NCBI GenBank assembly: GCA_029532415.1
Contig: JAQOTA010000052.1
Location: 124,001-188,000 of the forward strand
Direction: 5' to 3'
Length of the DNA stretch: 64,000 nucleotides
Source: Marasmius tenuissimus
Taxonomy: Eukaryota > Basidiomycota > Agaricomycetes > Agaricales > Marasmiaceae
Numbering within the stretch: position 1 is the first letter of the stretch; every line of letters begins with the position of its first letter. The position numbers and the translations under genes were made by a program. The notes beneath the pieces are model-generated. The model was not told where the DNA came from, did not search any database, and saw nothing but the letters and a program-made list of their open reading frames with translations. This document shows, piece after piece, positions 1 to 11,178 of the stretch.

Positions 1-366
1 TACTGCTCGAACGACCTAATGAAAGCCAGTTCAATGAAGTCAATGAAACCATCATGAGCTCACTCACCCATCGCAGTTGTCCGGCCACAGCCCATGAATC
101 GTCCAACTGTCCTTGGGAAGCTTTTGTCCCTCGCGCTCCAAGCCAGTGTAAGTGCTCCAGAACTGGGTTTGCAACACAAGTCCTCCCGGAGTGGGACTGC
201 AGCATGTATTTCGGATCGCAGTCGTATTTTCACAAGAGAATATCGAGGGTTCCAGGGCACAAGACGATATATTCGGATGAGTTGCAGCCAGGTTGGATCT
301 CGAATAGTGAGCAAGCGCGGGGACCAAAATCCAAAGCAAGTATATCGTCGAGCTATGACCACGCAT
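1..366 (-). CDS. Ribonuclease T2 family protein, 3' part outside window
   Basis: Secreted or vacuolar acid endoribonuclease that cuts single-stranded RNA. The first exon (68-366) encodes a hydrophobic N-terminus that reads as a signal peptide, then Cys-rich sequence and the first T2 catalytic block SWTIHGLWPDNCDG with its active-site histidine. A 52-nt intron (16-67, GT..AG) joins it to a second exon whose first residues read SFEQY, exactly as in fungal T2 enzymes. The second catalytic block and the C-terminus lie beyond position 1. The start at 366 is the ATG that places the signal peptide first; no better upstream start was seen. Family assignment is secure; cellular location is inferred. 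Confidence 0.9.
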
Positions 367-839
367 TTTTGAGTGTTCTCCAACACCGAGATGGAAGGAG
401 TCCAGTAGAACGGAGGGCTTCAGAGGGTTTCATGTGGAAAAGTCTGCGGAACTTTATAGTAGTTCGAAAATAGCCTTGGACGAAGTTACGAACAGATAAA
501 CGTGCGTTGCTTGTGGGCCGAACCACGAGGAACGTCTTTGGGGCGGACGGGTATCGCATGGACCAGTCACCATCATTACGGGAGTGAAAGGTCGTAAAAG
601 TTTGATTATCATCACACGACCCTGTACAAAGTAATAAAGCCCCCACAGACGGTCCAGAATCAAGGCAGTGAGAACACGCAACCACAATCTCCGGCAGGTG
701 TACCGATCTGTAGTCTGGGAAAGAGAGGCAGAGAAATTAAGTAGAGGAAGCAAGCATACAGACAGTCCTTCAAGGTTCGAGGGTTGGAGAGGGCCACATT
801 TTGAGGCCGCCTCCCGAGAACGTCCCACTCTGAAGATAA
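367..839. other. Intergenic region between DMC1 and the RNase T2 gene
   Basis: About 470 nt between two genes on the minus strand. It should hold the RNase T2 promoter and the DMC1 3' UTR. The short open frames here have no recognisable protein features. Confidence 0.5.
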
Positions 840-2797
840 TCAAACATCCGCCCATCCACCTTCGTCCAATTTGTAGGATGCTTCACTTTCAGGGCGGTCG
901 GGGCTGTCAACAAGCTTGGCCACACGTTCCTCGGCTCGACCTGTAATGGCTAGTCTGAGCCCATGGTCCGGACGCACGTCAAAACTTGATACTGGCCTTT
1001 ACGAAGGAACATACGAGTGGCAGATGCATGAGATAGTATGTGGCCACCAATAGGCTTGAGAGCACCACCGGCGACAAAAGTCATCGTGGCACCAGGGTCA
1101 GCTAACGGATCCCACTAGTTGAGCACAAGACCTTCTCGATAGACTAGAGCGAGCTTCGTACACTGAACTTGATTGGTGAGAAGAATTGCAATCTGGGGAG
1201 CGAATAAGTAGTCTGATCAAATGAGGGGTCCCGAATACGTACGTTGTATTCCTCGGAAAGCTTTGTGAGCTTCGATAACATCTATGACCACTGGTCAGTG
1301 GTGAGATTGGTGTCTGTCTTCTGGTACCCACCTGCGCGAGCTATATTGTACAGTAGTCTGAGTTGTGGCCAGTGAGATAGACGAGGAACGAAGAGGCGTA
1401 CCTTCTGCTGCCTTTCCCCGAGTTCTCCTCGGCCACTAAAGTCTACGCGGAATAAAGCCATAATGCTGTCAACAATCTGTGCGACGTTAGTCCAAGAGCC
1501 CTTCGTGTGAGACGTTGGCCGCACCAGAAGGCGGAAGTCTTTGTCTTCAGCAAAACGTTGAGAACACTCGTTGATGAGTTCCATCTGTGCAAACCATGGT
1601 TAGAGACGAGAACGAGAGTGAGAAGAGATCGAGCGACTTGGTGTTCGCTGTTGAACGCTCGAGCTGAAAACGTTTTTGAGACATGCTGTGAGCAATATGG
1701 AGGAGTACGCACCGTACAAGATATTTTCGAGAGCCATGTTACCATCCACCCCAAAGCGGTCTGCGATAGACCTGATACGATCTGGACGGAAAGTACCTGG
1801 GTTGACGATACGTTCAGTTGGCCATTTACATGTTCTTCATGAAGCGCGACCTTCTGTGTCTATATATGCTACCTGTGGGGTGATGTCGATTAGCGGTTGA
1901 CCTCGACGTCCAATCGCGGACCCAAACTTGCCTTTCCTGACGCCCCTCCCATATCGGGAGGGAGCTGTGCAACGACGCTCATCGTATGAGCTAGCTGCGT
2001 CTTCCCGGTGCGAAACTCCCCGTAAACTGTGTATACGTTGGCCTGTATTCTGTATCTTCGCGACAAGGCCACTTGCCTTCAGATATAGATTGAGACATAA
2101 CCCCTCCCCCGAGAATGCCATCTACAGCTTTGCTACCGGTACTAATCGTAAGCACTCGCTTTCGTTTATCCTGAAGTTCTACGCCAGTCGAGAAAGATGA
2201 TCCCTAGAACGGCGTGAAAATTGAGTTCAGGGCAGCACAGTGAAAAAGACGCGACTCACAAGTATTTTGTGTGCAGCCTCCTATGTAAATGCCACTTGGG
2301 AGTGAAAAACGCATTCGGTAACCACTGTAGAGGACTCGCCTTGATTTTTTCGACCTTGGCCTCGGACATTCCCTAGGAAAAGGTTTTATAACGCGCATAT
2401 AGTCACTCAGGAGGGAGGTCCTGACTTTGATTTTGAGCATCTGTCGCCTTGTAGTCATGTTGACCCCCGACACGGTGTTGATAGCGGCGGACTTACGAGA
2501 CACGCGTAAGAATGTGAGTGAAAAGACTGTCGTGGTAAATGCTTGCCTTGAGCTTCAGTATATCTTGAACGTTTATTCCCTGCGAAGACGGTATCGATCA
2601 AGTACAAACTGAAGAGAACATAGACTCAAGGACTCACATGCTGCTGAAGCTCGTCAACGGAGTCGAACCAAGGCGTCTGGACGCGTCGTTAGCCTCATGA
2701 TGAAGAAACATAGCTAGATATTGCTCACTTCATCGTCCTCCGGAGTAGGGCTAGCCGCACGAGAGGGTGCTTGGGAAGGTTCGCGACGAGGAGGCAT
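840..2797 (-). CDS. DMC1: Meiotic recombinase Dmc1 (RecA/Rad51 family)
   Basis: ATP-dependent strand-exchange protein that forms filaments on single-stranded DNA and pairs homologous chromosomes in meiosis. The N-terminal helix-hairpin-helix reads ..[22 protein letters not shown].. and [30 protein letters not shown] in pieces. Walker A is GEFRTGKTQ. Then follow [29 protein letters not shown], Walker B-like [54 protein letters not shown] and the tail [27 protein letters not shown] and SEHQMEL separate Dmc1 from Rad51. The gene has at least 13 introns. Four introns start with GC (1873-1931, 2027-2076, 2281-2339, 2492-2546) and a fifth probably does (941-996). A 9-nt exon at 1332-1340 supplies Leu-Ala-Gln. 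The start at 2797 opens [12 protein letters not shown]. Confidence 0.96.
1332..1340 (-). other. DMC1: 9-nt microexon of DMC1
   Basis: The exon CTCGCGCAG (Leu-Ala-Gln) is flanked by a consensus acceptor (..aatatag) and donor (gtgggt). It joins ERQQK to [13 protein letters not shown] and restores the invariant RQQKLAQML stretch of Dmc1. Both flanking introns are phase 0. Confidence 0.88.
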
Positions 2798-3018
2798 GGG
2801 AGAAGAGAGAAGATGGTGGTCGATAGAAGAGAAGCGCGTCAGAGGGAGCTGAGGAAGACGGTCGCGAGAAAATCTGCTGACAGCATACATACCGTAGACC
2901 CGAAAGGGAGGTTCAGGTTTCCCTGCTTCTTTCTCCACTACTACCATCACCACTGACACAACCAGATCATTCAGCCTATACCACTACGCTCTTTCATCTC
3001 TTTCATTGTTAACTACTC
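2798..3018. promoter_or_regulatory. Divergent promoter region DMC1 / small unknown gene
   Basis: 221 nt separate the start codons of two divergent genes, so both promoters must lie here or overlap the first exons. No specific factor site can be named. Confidence 0.5.
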
Positions 3019-3526
3019 ATGTCTACCGGCGTTCGGTTTTCTGTCGAACTTCCCAAACCGCCACCAAATCGAGCACGGGTAGGTTCCATAGTGTGCAAGT
3101 CGTCATCGTGATTGAACTGACGCGCTACAAAGAATGGCCTCGCTTACCCCAGCGTTGCACAGTCAAGACACATTCCTGACCGATCGTCGGAGGACCTTTG
3201 CTGGAAGTTCAAGACATTGTCGGACGCTGGCTCTGCGTTGGATGTGTCGCGCGCGGGGACGTCAAGCCAGATACCAGCAGCTTCAGTGAGTCATGACCTC
3301 TACCATTGGGTGCATCTCCAAACGTGTCCAGATCCAAGGTTACGACCACAGTATGCTATCCAAAGAAGGCAGACCAGCATCAAGACTTTCCCGAAACCTT
3401 ATGAAAGGGGCACCTGTCCTGTGCTTACTTCCGATGCTCTCGTCAAGTCATTCTTCCAGTCAGACTCAAACGGAGATTTCCTCCTATTACTCTTCGTCTT
3501 CGTCGTCTTCGGGTTCAGAGGGTTGA
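3019..3526 (+). CDS. Small protein of unknown function with Ser-rich tail
   Basis: Not recognised. Three exons (3019-3078, 3133-3285, 3332-3526), all phase-0 junctions with GT..AG introns of 54 and 46 nt, encode 135 residues. The protein begins MSTGVRFSVELPKPPPNR, has a middle section with AYPSVAQSRHIPDRS, and ends in a low-complexity tail of about eight serines (ISSYYSSSSSSSGSEG). No signal peptide is evident; a short hydrophobic stretch precedes the tail (APVLCLLPMLSS). It is divergent from DMC1 and convergent with CWC25. Clean splicing across three exons argues that it is real. Confidence 0.6.
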
Positions 3527-3702
3527 AGGACAACTATGCAAGTGATATAGAGTCTCTCCAACCTCAGGAAAGCCTCATCAGGGCAATTAATGTACCGTAG
3601 AGCGTGCTTCGGGGAGCCTTCTATACAAAGCAGTTCATATGCATTCAATCAGTCACAGGTCAGAAAGAAGATGTACAAATGGGTAACCAAACCGAAGAGA
3701 TA

Positions 3703-5165
3703 TCAGTCCGCGTCGATAACCATACCACCCCGCCCTCTGCGAATACGCTCCTCTAAGCCGCCTGATCCACCGAACACCCTTTTTTGTTCGTTACTGAGGA
3801 AGTCACCCATACCCTTCGACTTCGATCGCGCAGCTTCCTCTGCAGCGAGGTCTGCCTTCTCCTTCTCCAGAAGCTGCTTCAAGCGCTCCTGACGTTCAAT
3901 ATCCATGCTTTTGGCGTCAGTCGACATTGCCGCCAGACGGGCGGCGCGATCATTGGCGGACTGTGAGGATGTCGATGGGTGGTGATTCGAACGGTAATTA
4001 TCAGTTGGGGGTGGAGTCCTTCGAGGGCGTTTCACATAGGAGGGTGGGCCATCTCGATGTATGCTTGGACTGCGAGAGCGCTTCCTATGACTTCGGTCCG
4101 GCGTTCGACTCCTTGAACGGCGGCGAGCCCCCGAGTCGTCTGAGCTAGGTCTACTGCGAGTACTGCGAGAACCATATCCCTCATCTTCCAAGGTCTCGCC
4201 AGTGTCTCTTCGGTAGTTGTGTGAGTAACGGTCGGGGCTACGACTAATGCGTCTCGCATCGTCGCGATGATTGCTTTGTCTGCCATCACGTCGTGAGTGA
4301 GGTGAAGGAGAGCGCCTTCTGTCGTAAGGGGAAGGAGATCGTCTTCTCTCAGAGAGGGTGGATGAGCGGTGTCTCCTGTAATCATCTGGAGTACGAGACC
4401 GTCGACGATATGACGAGTCTCCTCTAGGGCTGGGAGAGCGCGAATATCGTCTATCCAATTCTCTGCGTTTCCCTTCTTTCCTCTCCCGCTTCAGCCTCTT
4501 CTTCTCTTCCTTTTCCCGTTTCTTCTCCTTCTTGTCCTTCTGGGGTTTGATGCCATTCCTCTCCTGCATTTCTCTCAGGCGCAAGGGGTTGGCCATTAGA
4601 GCCTCGTATGCGGCCTGCTCTTGCTGCTTGATGGCAAAGAGAGGATCTTCTCTAACTTTTGCCGCAATATCTCGTACATTGTTAGCATTCTGTACCGCAA
4701 TAAAGTTCTTGTGCGCAGCGCCGATCTACAGTGAAAGGAGGCCTTCAGTTTCTTTGAACAGCTGTTTTCACATGGAGGCTAACCTTTGCGTTCTCATCTG
4801 CGGTCAGAATTTTATCCACTCGCTTCTTTCCGAGGAGATAGTCTTCCAGTTCATTCGGATTCTGACTACTCCCCGTTGCGGGCGTCGAATACATCCATTC
4901 CAACTTTTCGGTTCGTTTCTTTCCCGTCTGTTCTTCCTGGAGTCGCTGGAGCTCTTGTAGCTGGCGTTCTTCCTCTTTCTCTTTCCTCAGCTGGTCCAGC
5001 TTCTTCTTCTCTTCTAGCTGAAGGCAATTGAGAATTGGTCAAAAAATGCGGGCTCGGATTGGGATGGGAACTCACAGCCTTCTTTTCCTCCAACCAGACC
5101 CGCTCCTGATTCTTGAGCAGGAGCGGATGCCAGCTCTTCTTCATGTTAAGATCACCACCACCCAT
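3703..5165 (-). CDS. CWC25: Pre-mRNA splicing factor Cwc25
   Basis: Spliceosome component that joins for the first catalytic step. The N-terminus [20 protein letters not shown] is the CIR_N-type start typical of Cwc25. It is followed by a charged coiled coil ([20 protein letters not shown]), then [26 protein letters not shown], and [21 protein letters not shown] and [14 protein letters not shown]. The C-terminal half is a long basic Arg/Ser-rich tail ending [10 protein letters not shown]. Exons are 5076-5165, 4784-5017 and 3703-4725, giving 448 residues. Its divergent partner at 5348 shares about 180 nt of promoter. Confidence 0.95.
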
Positions 5166-5347
5166 TTTGAAAGACTTGAGAAGACTGAACGAGAGAAAGA
5201 AACGTTATGTGGCAGCAAAGCTGAGCTGGGCTTCTCTGGTTGAGAGTCCGTGACAGAGAAGTGACTCCCAACACAGCCACGGTTGTGTGCATATTTGATA
5301 CCACGTGCGCAGTGAACGTTCTCACGGCAGAACACCCTGCAGATGTC

Positions 5348-6314
5348 ATGTCCCACCGCGAGCGTGAGTTTGAAGAAGACCCCGAATTCGGCGAGTCCGA
5401 CCCTCTGAACCGCGATATACATGGAGATACAAATCATGATCAACCTGCGTAAGTGCTGAACTGTACTTCTCGATCTGGATGCTTATAGCGATGGGCTCCA
5501 TAGACCAACGCGTTCCATCTATGCCCTCACCCGACAAGAAATTACCAGAGGCCTTGCCAACCGTTTCGTTCACTCGCGGACGTATATCTTTCTCTATCTA
5601 GGGATGGCGGCACTTTCTATCACAACCATAGTTCTCAGTATCACCGATGAATGCCCAGGACTTCCTTTCTACATCCTCGAGGTCATCATCAACGTTTCCA
5701 TGATACTGGAAGTTGCCATACGCTTCGTGGCATTCGGAAGGGTGCGTCACTCAACTCAGCTGCTAGGCTTCCGATGGACTAAACTTTGTTGCAACAGCAA
5801 TTCTGGAAATCCCCATTCAACGTCGTGGATCTGGTGCTAACCGTCTTCTGTGCGCTACTCTGTTGGTTTTGGCATTCGCAAAATGCGGGACGGGTAGTAA
5901 AGAAGAAGAAATTCTGGATACGCTGCTGCTCGTTGCACGAAACGTCCTCCAATTCAGCCGTTTGGCTGCGGTCATGAGACAGTGCGTGCTGACTCCCAAT
6001 GGTCATCAGCCCGCAGTCACTCAACCTTTCAATGTCATTTTAGGTCGGGCCAGTCCATTTTTACACGGCCCAAACCAATCGATATCAACACCGCGAGAAG
6101 GGCTGGTTTCGGCTTGGATATTGATATTGAGAGTGACGATGAAGAAGACGGAGAACTTGGAAGGCCGCTGGTTAGACATCCAGTGGTGTTTGAAGCGGAC
6201 GATGAGGGTCACGGAACACCCTATTCCGACGACCGACATTCAGCAATAGAGAATCCTGTGTTGATCCATGGTATCGAGTCTGAGCGGGAGGCGTGGGCCT
6301 CTTCTGGAAGATAA
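5348..6314 (+). CDS. Four-helix voltage-sensor/ion-transport-like membrane protein, frameshifted
   Basis: Four predicted transmembrane helices resemble a voltage-sensor domain: S1 IFLYLGMAALSITTIVLSI, S2 ILEVIINVSMILEVAIRFVA with an acidic residue and Arg, S3 FNVVDLVLTVFCAL, and S4 LLLVARNVLQFSRLAAVMRQ with three arginines. No pore helices follow; the tail is acidic (SDDEEDGELGRPLV). The reading frame changes inside S3 near 5855: before it the frame reads NVVDLVLTVFCAL, after it the conserved sequence continues one frame over (VLAFAKCGTGSKEEE). One extra base would restore it, and no intron explains the shift. Other introns (about 5449-5503 and the two next) are ordinary. This may be a proton-channel-like or regulatory VSD protein; the exact family is not certain. 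Confidence 0.7.
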
Positions 6315-6642
6315 ACGACACAAATTTTCATTAGTACCTACAGTCCTCACTATTTATTTACCGCAGCTCTTGAATCAGGATACGTCTGGCTTGATTTATG
6401 GAGAGTGCTATCACCCCCATGCTGAGCACAGGATCTGGATGTGGTTTCCCAAGCCTGATTCGGTCGGTTCTAGAGGATGTTGACCTGTCTCAAGATACAC
6501 GTCTATTCAACTGACTAGTGACTACTACTACTATACGAAAGGAAACGAATAATGATATTTTGTAAACAATACCGGCTATAAAGCAAAATCGAAAGCAATC
6601 TAGGACGTAGATAAATGTAGACATAAATACCTTGTTGTAACA
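6315..6642. other. Convergent 3' region
   Basis: About 330 nt between two converging genes, AT-rich toward 6540-6640. It probably holds both 3' UTRs. No gene seen. Confidence 0.5.
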
Positions 6643-9600
6643 TCACTTAAATAGTCTAACTGACCACCCAAGCCACCAGCATACGGTCGCCGCCTGGAGG
6701 AGAACGATAGAGAGCGATACAAACACCAAGATCCACTGAGCTATGATGGTCCCCCAAAATATTGGCAAAACCATCCAACGAAGGCTGTCGGATTCGATGG
6801 AGTGCAACCTGTACCGGGAAAGCGAAGCGAGTCCCAGATACGCTTGTACCCCCGTAAGACCGATCCATCCGCAAAAGAAGAGGACCAAGGCTACCCAATG
6901 TCGGAATGAACGTTTGGGGAGGCGAGTGATGGGATATCGTTTGGCTTCTCCGGTGAACTCATTACGATAGAGAGGGATAATGAGGAAGTCTTGGACATCG
7001 ATCCCGATAGTTCTTCCGTATGTCCTCCAGAATGGCGTAACACTGTCCAACACGAAAGTAAGACCGTTCATCCCGAGCTCCCAGATGTGTGCGTAGCGAT
7101 CCCTATAGTTCTCCTCAAGAAGCTGGATTTGGGAGATCTTCAAAAGGGGCGTTAGACAGGTAGATAACCGTTCAAGACCGCGGGCTCACCTCAGGGTATA
7201 CAGCCGCCGTATGGGATAAAGCGCCATGGAAATCGTCTTTGACTTGGTTATGGATCGCTTGCGTTTCTTCTAACAAGCTCGACACCTCCTTGGCCTTCGT
7301 CGCGATTCCATCATGGTGAGCCTCGAGTTGGCCAATAGACTGTAGCAGCGCCGAGATCGGGTCCCTCAAGATATCATCTGTGACAGGGAAACCTCCTTCC
7401 CCGGCATCATTCTGCAGAATGAATGGAAAATGGCCCGCTGACGAGCCAAGCGGTTATGAATATCGTCTACAGCCTTGTAGCCACGATAACGCCTCGTATG
7501 TCCTGTTACAGCTGCCGGATCGTGAACGAAAGCCTCTATGAGCTCTGAGGGTAGGCCCTTGAATGCCAAGCCGAGAGAAGACATCAAGCTGGCCTGGCAT
7601 GTCTCGTACTCTTTCACTCCAGTTGCTATGCGATTCAACAAGCCTCTGACCCTCGAATTCTGAGCTCTGCACTGCTCGAGCAGCCTGAATGTACGTCAGT
7701 GCGAGAGTTATCCCAAGGAACACAAACACATACTGAGCCTTCAGTTCATATTCATAGTCAGCTTGGGCGTCATCTTCTTCCTCCTGCTTCAGACGATCCG
7801 GTTCTTCAGGCACCCTTTCTGGCGGTGGTAGTGATATTCGCACTTGCGGGCGATTCGGAGAGTACGGATTCCTGGGCACCGCCAGCCCCTTTTCACTTTT
7901 CAGCGAGGTAGGTTTGGAAGTGGGCGGGGCACCTAGAATGAAGCGTTGTTGCGCAGACTCGACTACGAGCGGAGACCTTCTGAGTTGAGACTCGTCCCCA
8001 GACTGAACGCCGTTTCCGGAGTCCTGGCTTCTCTGACGTTCGATCGCGTCACCTGCTTTGAGTGAATTGGACCTATCGGCATTGTCGTCCGAATGTTGTT
8101 CGTAAAGAGAGTTCCGGGGGGAAGCAGCACTGTCACTACCATCTCCTCCGCGACGACGAATCCCGTCCCGCAAATGCACTCGACTACCTGTCGGGGAGGC
8201 TACCGGAGGTATATGGGGATGTGGCATTTGTACCGACGGACCGCTGACAACACTATTCGGCGCAGAATCAACACTATGCCGGGATTCCAGCGACTGTCGT
8301 CGTGACTCGACCAAAGGTTCGAAGGAAATACGTCCTTCCGCGGATATACGCCTCGATAATGGTTGAGCAAACGAGAAGCGGGAACCATTGAGGGAAGGGG
8401 AATGAAAAGTAGGCACGGACGCGCTGACATATGGCGAGGAAAGAGCAGAAAGATTTGGAGACGCGTACTCTTCAGGTATCGGGTCCATCGAATCCTGAGT
8501 TCTGTGCGCCTGCAAAAACTCCTCCATCACCAATGCAGATAAGTGCCAAGGCGAGCGTTTGGGCGACGATGACACCCGCTTTTCGAGGTGCTTTAACCAG
8601 GTCAAAGGTTCCGCCTTCGTCAGCGCGGACTGCACGATAGTGTCCTGGTTATCATACCACCTAGCGACCTTGACGAGATCATAACGTTTGGGATTCTTCG
8701 ATAATGAGGTGTAGAGCAGTTGATAACGGCGCTGTAATTGGTCTACGGTGATGGCAGCTTTCTGCATGGTTTGCGGTGATGCCATGGTCCTGATGCGCGA
8801 TAGTTTAGCTGCAGTGAAGTTTGTTGTGAGCCGATCGAACTTTTGGGCCACGAATGCCGACTCACAGGAATAGAGGCTTTCTTGCTTCTCCAAAGTCATC
8901 AAACTCATGATATGTTCCCTTTCCTTGCCCTTACTAGATTTAGAGATCGACAAGGTCCAGCGCCGTTCGGACTTGTCATCATCTGCGTACCCTGACCAGT
9001 CCAAAGTAGCACCATCATCAGGAGACCAGGGGACAGGGTGAGTAAGGAGCCTCTTCGACAAAGGAGCTGGACGGTCGTTGGTAGAGGGACTGAAGTCAAC
9101 TTCGACTGGAGGAGACGAGGGAGTGGTATTGGCTGGAGAATCAGTCGCACTGGAAAAGCCTTTGCGTGTAGGTGAGCTGGGTGGGAAGGTGGCCGACGTT
9201 GGACTAGTCCGAGTGGTTGTTGAAGATTGCGACGACTTCCCTGCCTTCATGCGAGCCTCACGGCGTGCTTTCATCTTGACGGCTCGTTCAACATCTTGGA
9301 GAATTCTGGAATCTGAATAGAGTTGAAAGAATGTTTGCTTGATTGATGTAGCCACTCGCCTTCCTGAGCTTTATAGAAAGAGGTGAGGAAGCTGTGAACC
9401 CTTGGATAGTGGATGTGTACTCACACAGGTCATACTCATCCGAGAATACCTTCACCGAGTCATCTTCATCCATTGGGAGCAGTCGAGAAACAGAGGGAGG
9501 TTGGAATGTGGAGGAACTGATGGAATGGTGCCTTTTGCCAGGTTTTGAAGAGGCACTCATATAGGAGGTGCCTGCTTTCGCGTCGACTGAAACCACTCTT

Positions 9601-9839
9601 CGGTTGGCAGGCTTCCCGCTAGAGCCATCCGCGAATCTTCGTCCGAGAGAAGTAGGAAATGCCTGATCCATTTGTAAGGAGTCATCGACATCCCTCGGAG
9701 GTTTAGGCTTGACGCGTGAGGATCGACGGCTGGGCTCGTTGGGCAAGCGTGGCCTCGGATATAGCTTGGAGTTGATCTGCGAGGTGTCTGGTAGACGACT
9801 GGGACCTGCATCCGAGTCTGACAGGTTGGAAGCCGCCAT
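6643..9839 (-). CDS. Large membrane protein of unknown function (disordered N-half, helical stalk, C-terminal TM segments)
   Basis: Not recognised beyond a fungal-type architecture, about 980 residues. The first third is Ser/Pro-rich and disordered (MAASNLSDSDAGPSRLPD..). Next comes a folded block with FAAKLSRIRTMASPQTMQKAA-like helices and YDLVKVARWYDNQD, then more disorder. The C-terminal part is helical (QLLEQCRAQNSRVRGLL, LLQSIGQLEAHHDGIATKAK, VYPEISQIQLLEENYRDRY). It is followed by a conserved block with DVQDFLIIPLYRNEFTGEAK and three hydrophobic segments ending in LLQAATVCWWLGWSVRLFK. The start at 9839 is the first ATG giving MAASN. Two joints are uncertain: about 9290-9425 (choice of acceptor) and about 7415-7475, where either a 59-nt intron or one lost base explains the frame. 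An organelle-membrane tether or stalk protein is an inference only. Confidence 0.7.
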
Positions 9840-10089
9840 GGGCAAAGGACAGGATGAGAAGAGGACTGTTACGACAGTCGTTCGGCTGTTGTGCTTTATG
9901 GTAGTCCACGTGAATTTCCGAACGCGCCTGTGATAAACGCTCGGACATGGCCTGGACAGGTAAAAGACATACATGTAACAGTACATAACTACCATAGCTA
10001 CATACAGGACCTAGCATAAGCTACAGAAAAGGGGGTTACCAAGCGAGATCATTACAGATATCAAGGAAGCTTTATGCGGAGGGTGAAGA

Positions 10090-11178
10090 TCACGAGGCCG
10101 TCTTCAGACCCAGGGCTTCTGCTTCCCTATGAATGCGACCAAATAGGTCATTTACGGTGTTCATACGCCTGAGCTGCTGCTGCTTGGGGGCGAGATGAGT
10201 CGTATTAGACTCGTAGTTCTTCCTTGGTGGAGGGCTGTAACAGAGCCTACGGTCCTCGACCACAGCAGTCAAGGAGTCAGCACGAGGACGAGAGTAGGGA
10301 TTGAAGGGAGGCAGAGGTGCCAGCTGCTTCGGACTTTCTCTGTGAGCGGGTTGTGCTCTCCGGGGTGGCGTTGACGGTTGTTGAGACGGGTAAACCTGTT
10401 CTACCACAATCTTCCTCTCGGGGCGATTAATTCCAGGTGGTAGATCGAGCATTGATGGTTTCTGCTTCGACTTAGTCCTTGGCCGAGACTGAAGGTAAGG
10501 TAAGGACAGAGAGTCTTTTACCCTCGCAAAGCGCTGACTGCTCAGACGCGCTATCGGAAACGAAAGTCGCTCAGTGCATTCGCTCTTCTGTCACGGGACG
10601 AACACACTACCTCGCTCATTCTGGACAGCACTCAGTGGCATCTGATTGTCCGACTATAAGTCTATTAGAACAAGATGTCAATGATTTGGTCTGTGTCACT
10701 CACCAATACATCATTGGATGGAAAGCTGAATCCGTCCATTTGAGCAGTGCTCGGATACAACGAAGTATTTTGGGGCATCTAGGAAGAAGATGAGTTGAAA
10801 TCCAGTATGCGATAGAGGACGCTTACCGGTGGAACCGGTGGTATAGATGCGAGAACTGCAATTCGGCGTGGACTTGAGTCGTGAACGGCTTTCCTGGCTC
10901 GTGCCCTCTCCTGTGCTTTGACTGCGCGGCGAAGGTCATCTTCCACGGCACCTAGAGGGAAGAACATACTAAACTGTAAACATCTTCACTGCAACGCAGT
11001 GAAAGAGAGATCACGCACGCTTTTGTGTAGGTTCATACCTCTGATCAGTACGCAGCTCAGGAATGATACCAGAGGCCGTGTACTCCGAGCTGAGATGATC
11101 AGAGTAGGAGGTTTTATATGCTGTGGCACTTTCCGTGAAACGCCGCTTGCGTTGGTGTAGTTGAGCGTAAGAAGACAT
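10090..11178 (-). CDS. Basic, proline-rich protein of unknown function
   Basis: Not recognised. Five exons splice cleanly with GT..AG introns to about 280 residues. It starts MSSYAQLHQRKRRFTESATA, continues with MFFPLGAVEDDLRRAVKAQE and a basic helix (RARARKAVHD), and PMPQNTSLYPSTAQMDGFSF. After a Pro-rich region (PPFNPYSRPRADS) it ends LRRMNTVNDLFGRIHREAEALGLKTAS, probably a terminal amphipathic helix. Nuclear localisation is plausible from the basic clusters, no more. It is upstream of, and parallel to, the large membrane protein gene. Confidence 0.6.

Noticed and set aside
840..2797. Rad51 rather than Dmc1
   Set aside because: [19 protein letters not shown] and RQQKLAQML are Dmc1 forms; Rad51 has different residues at these sites.
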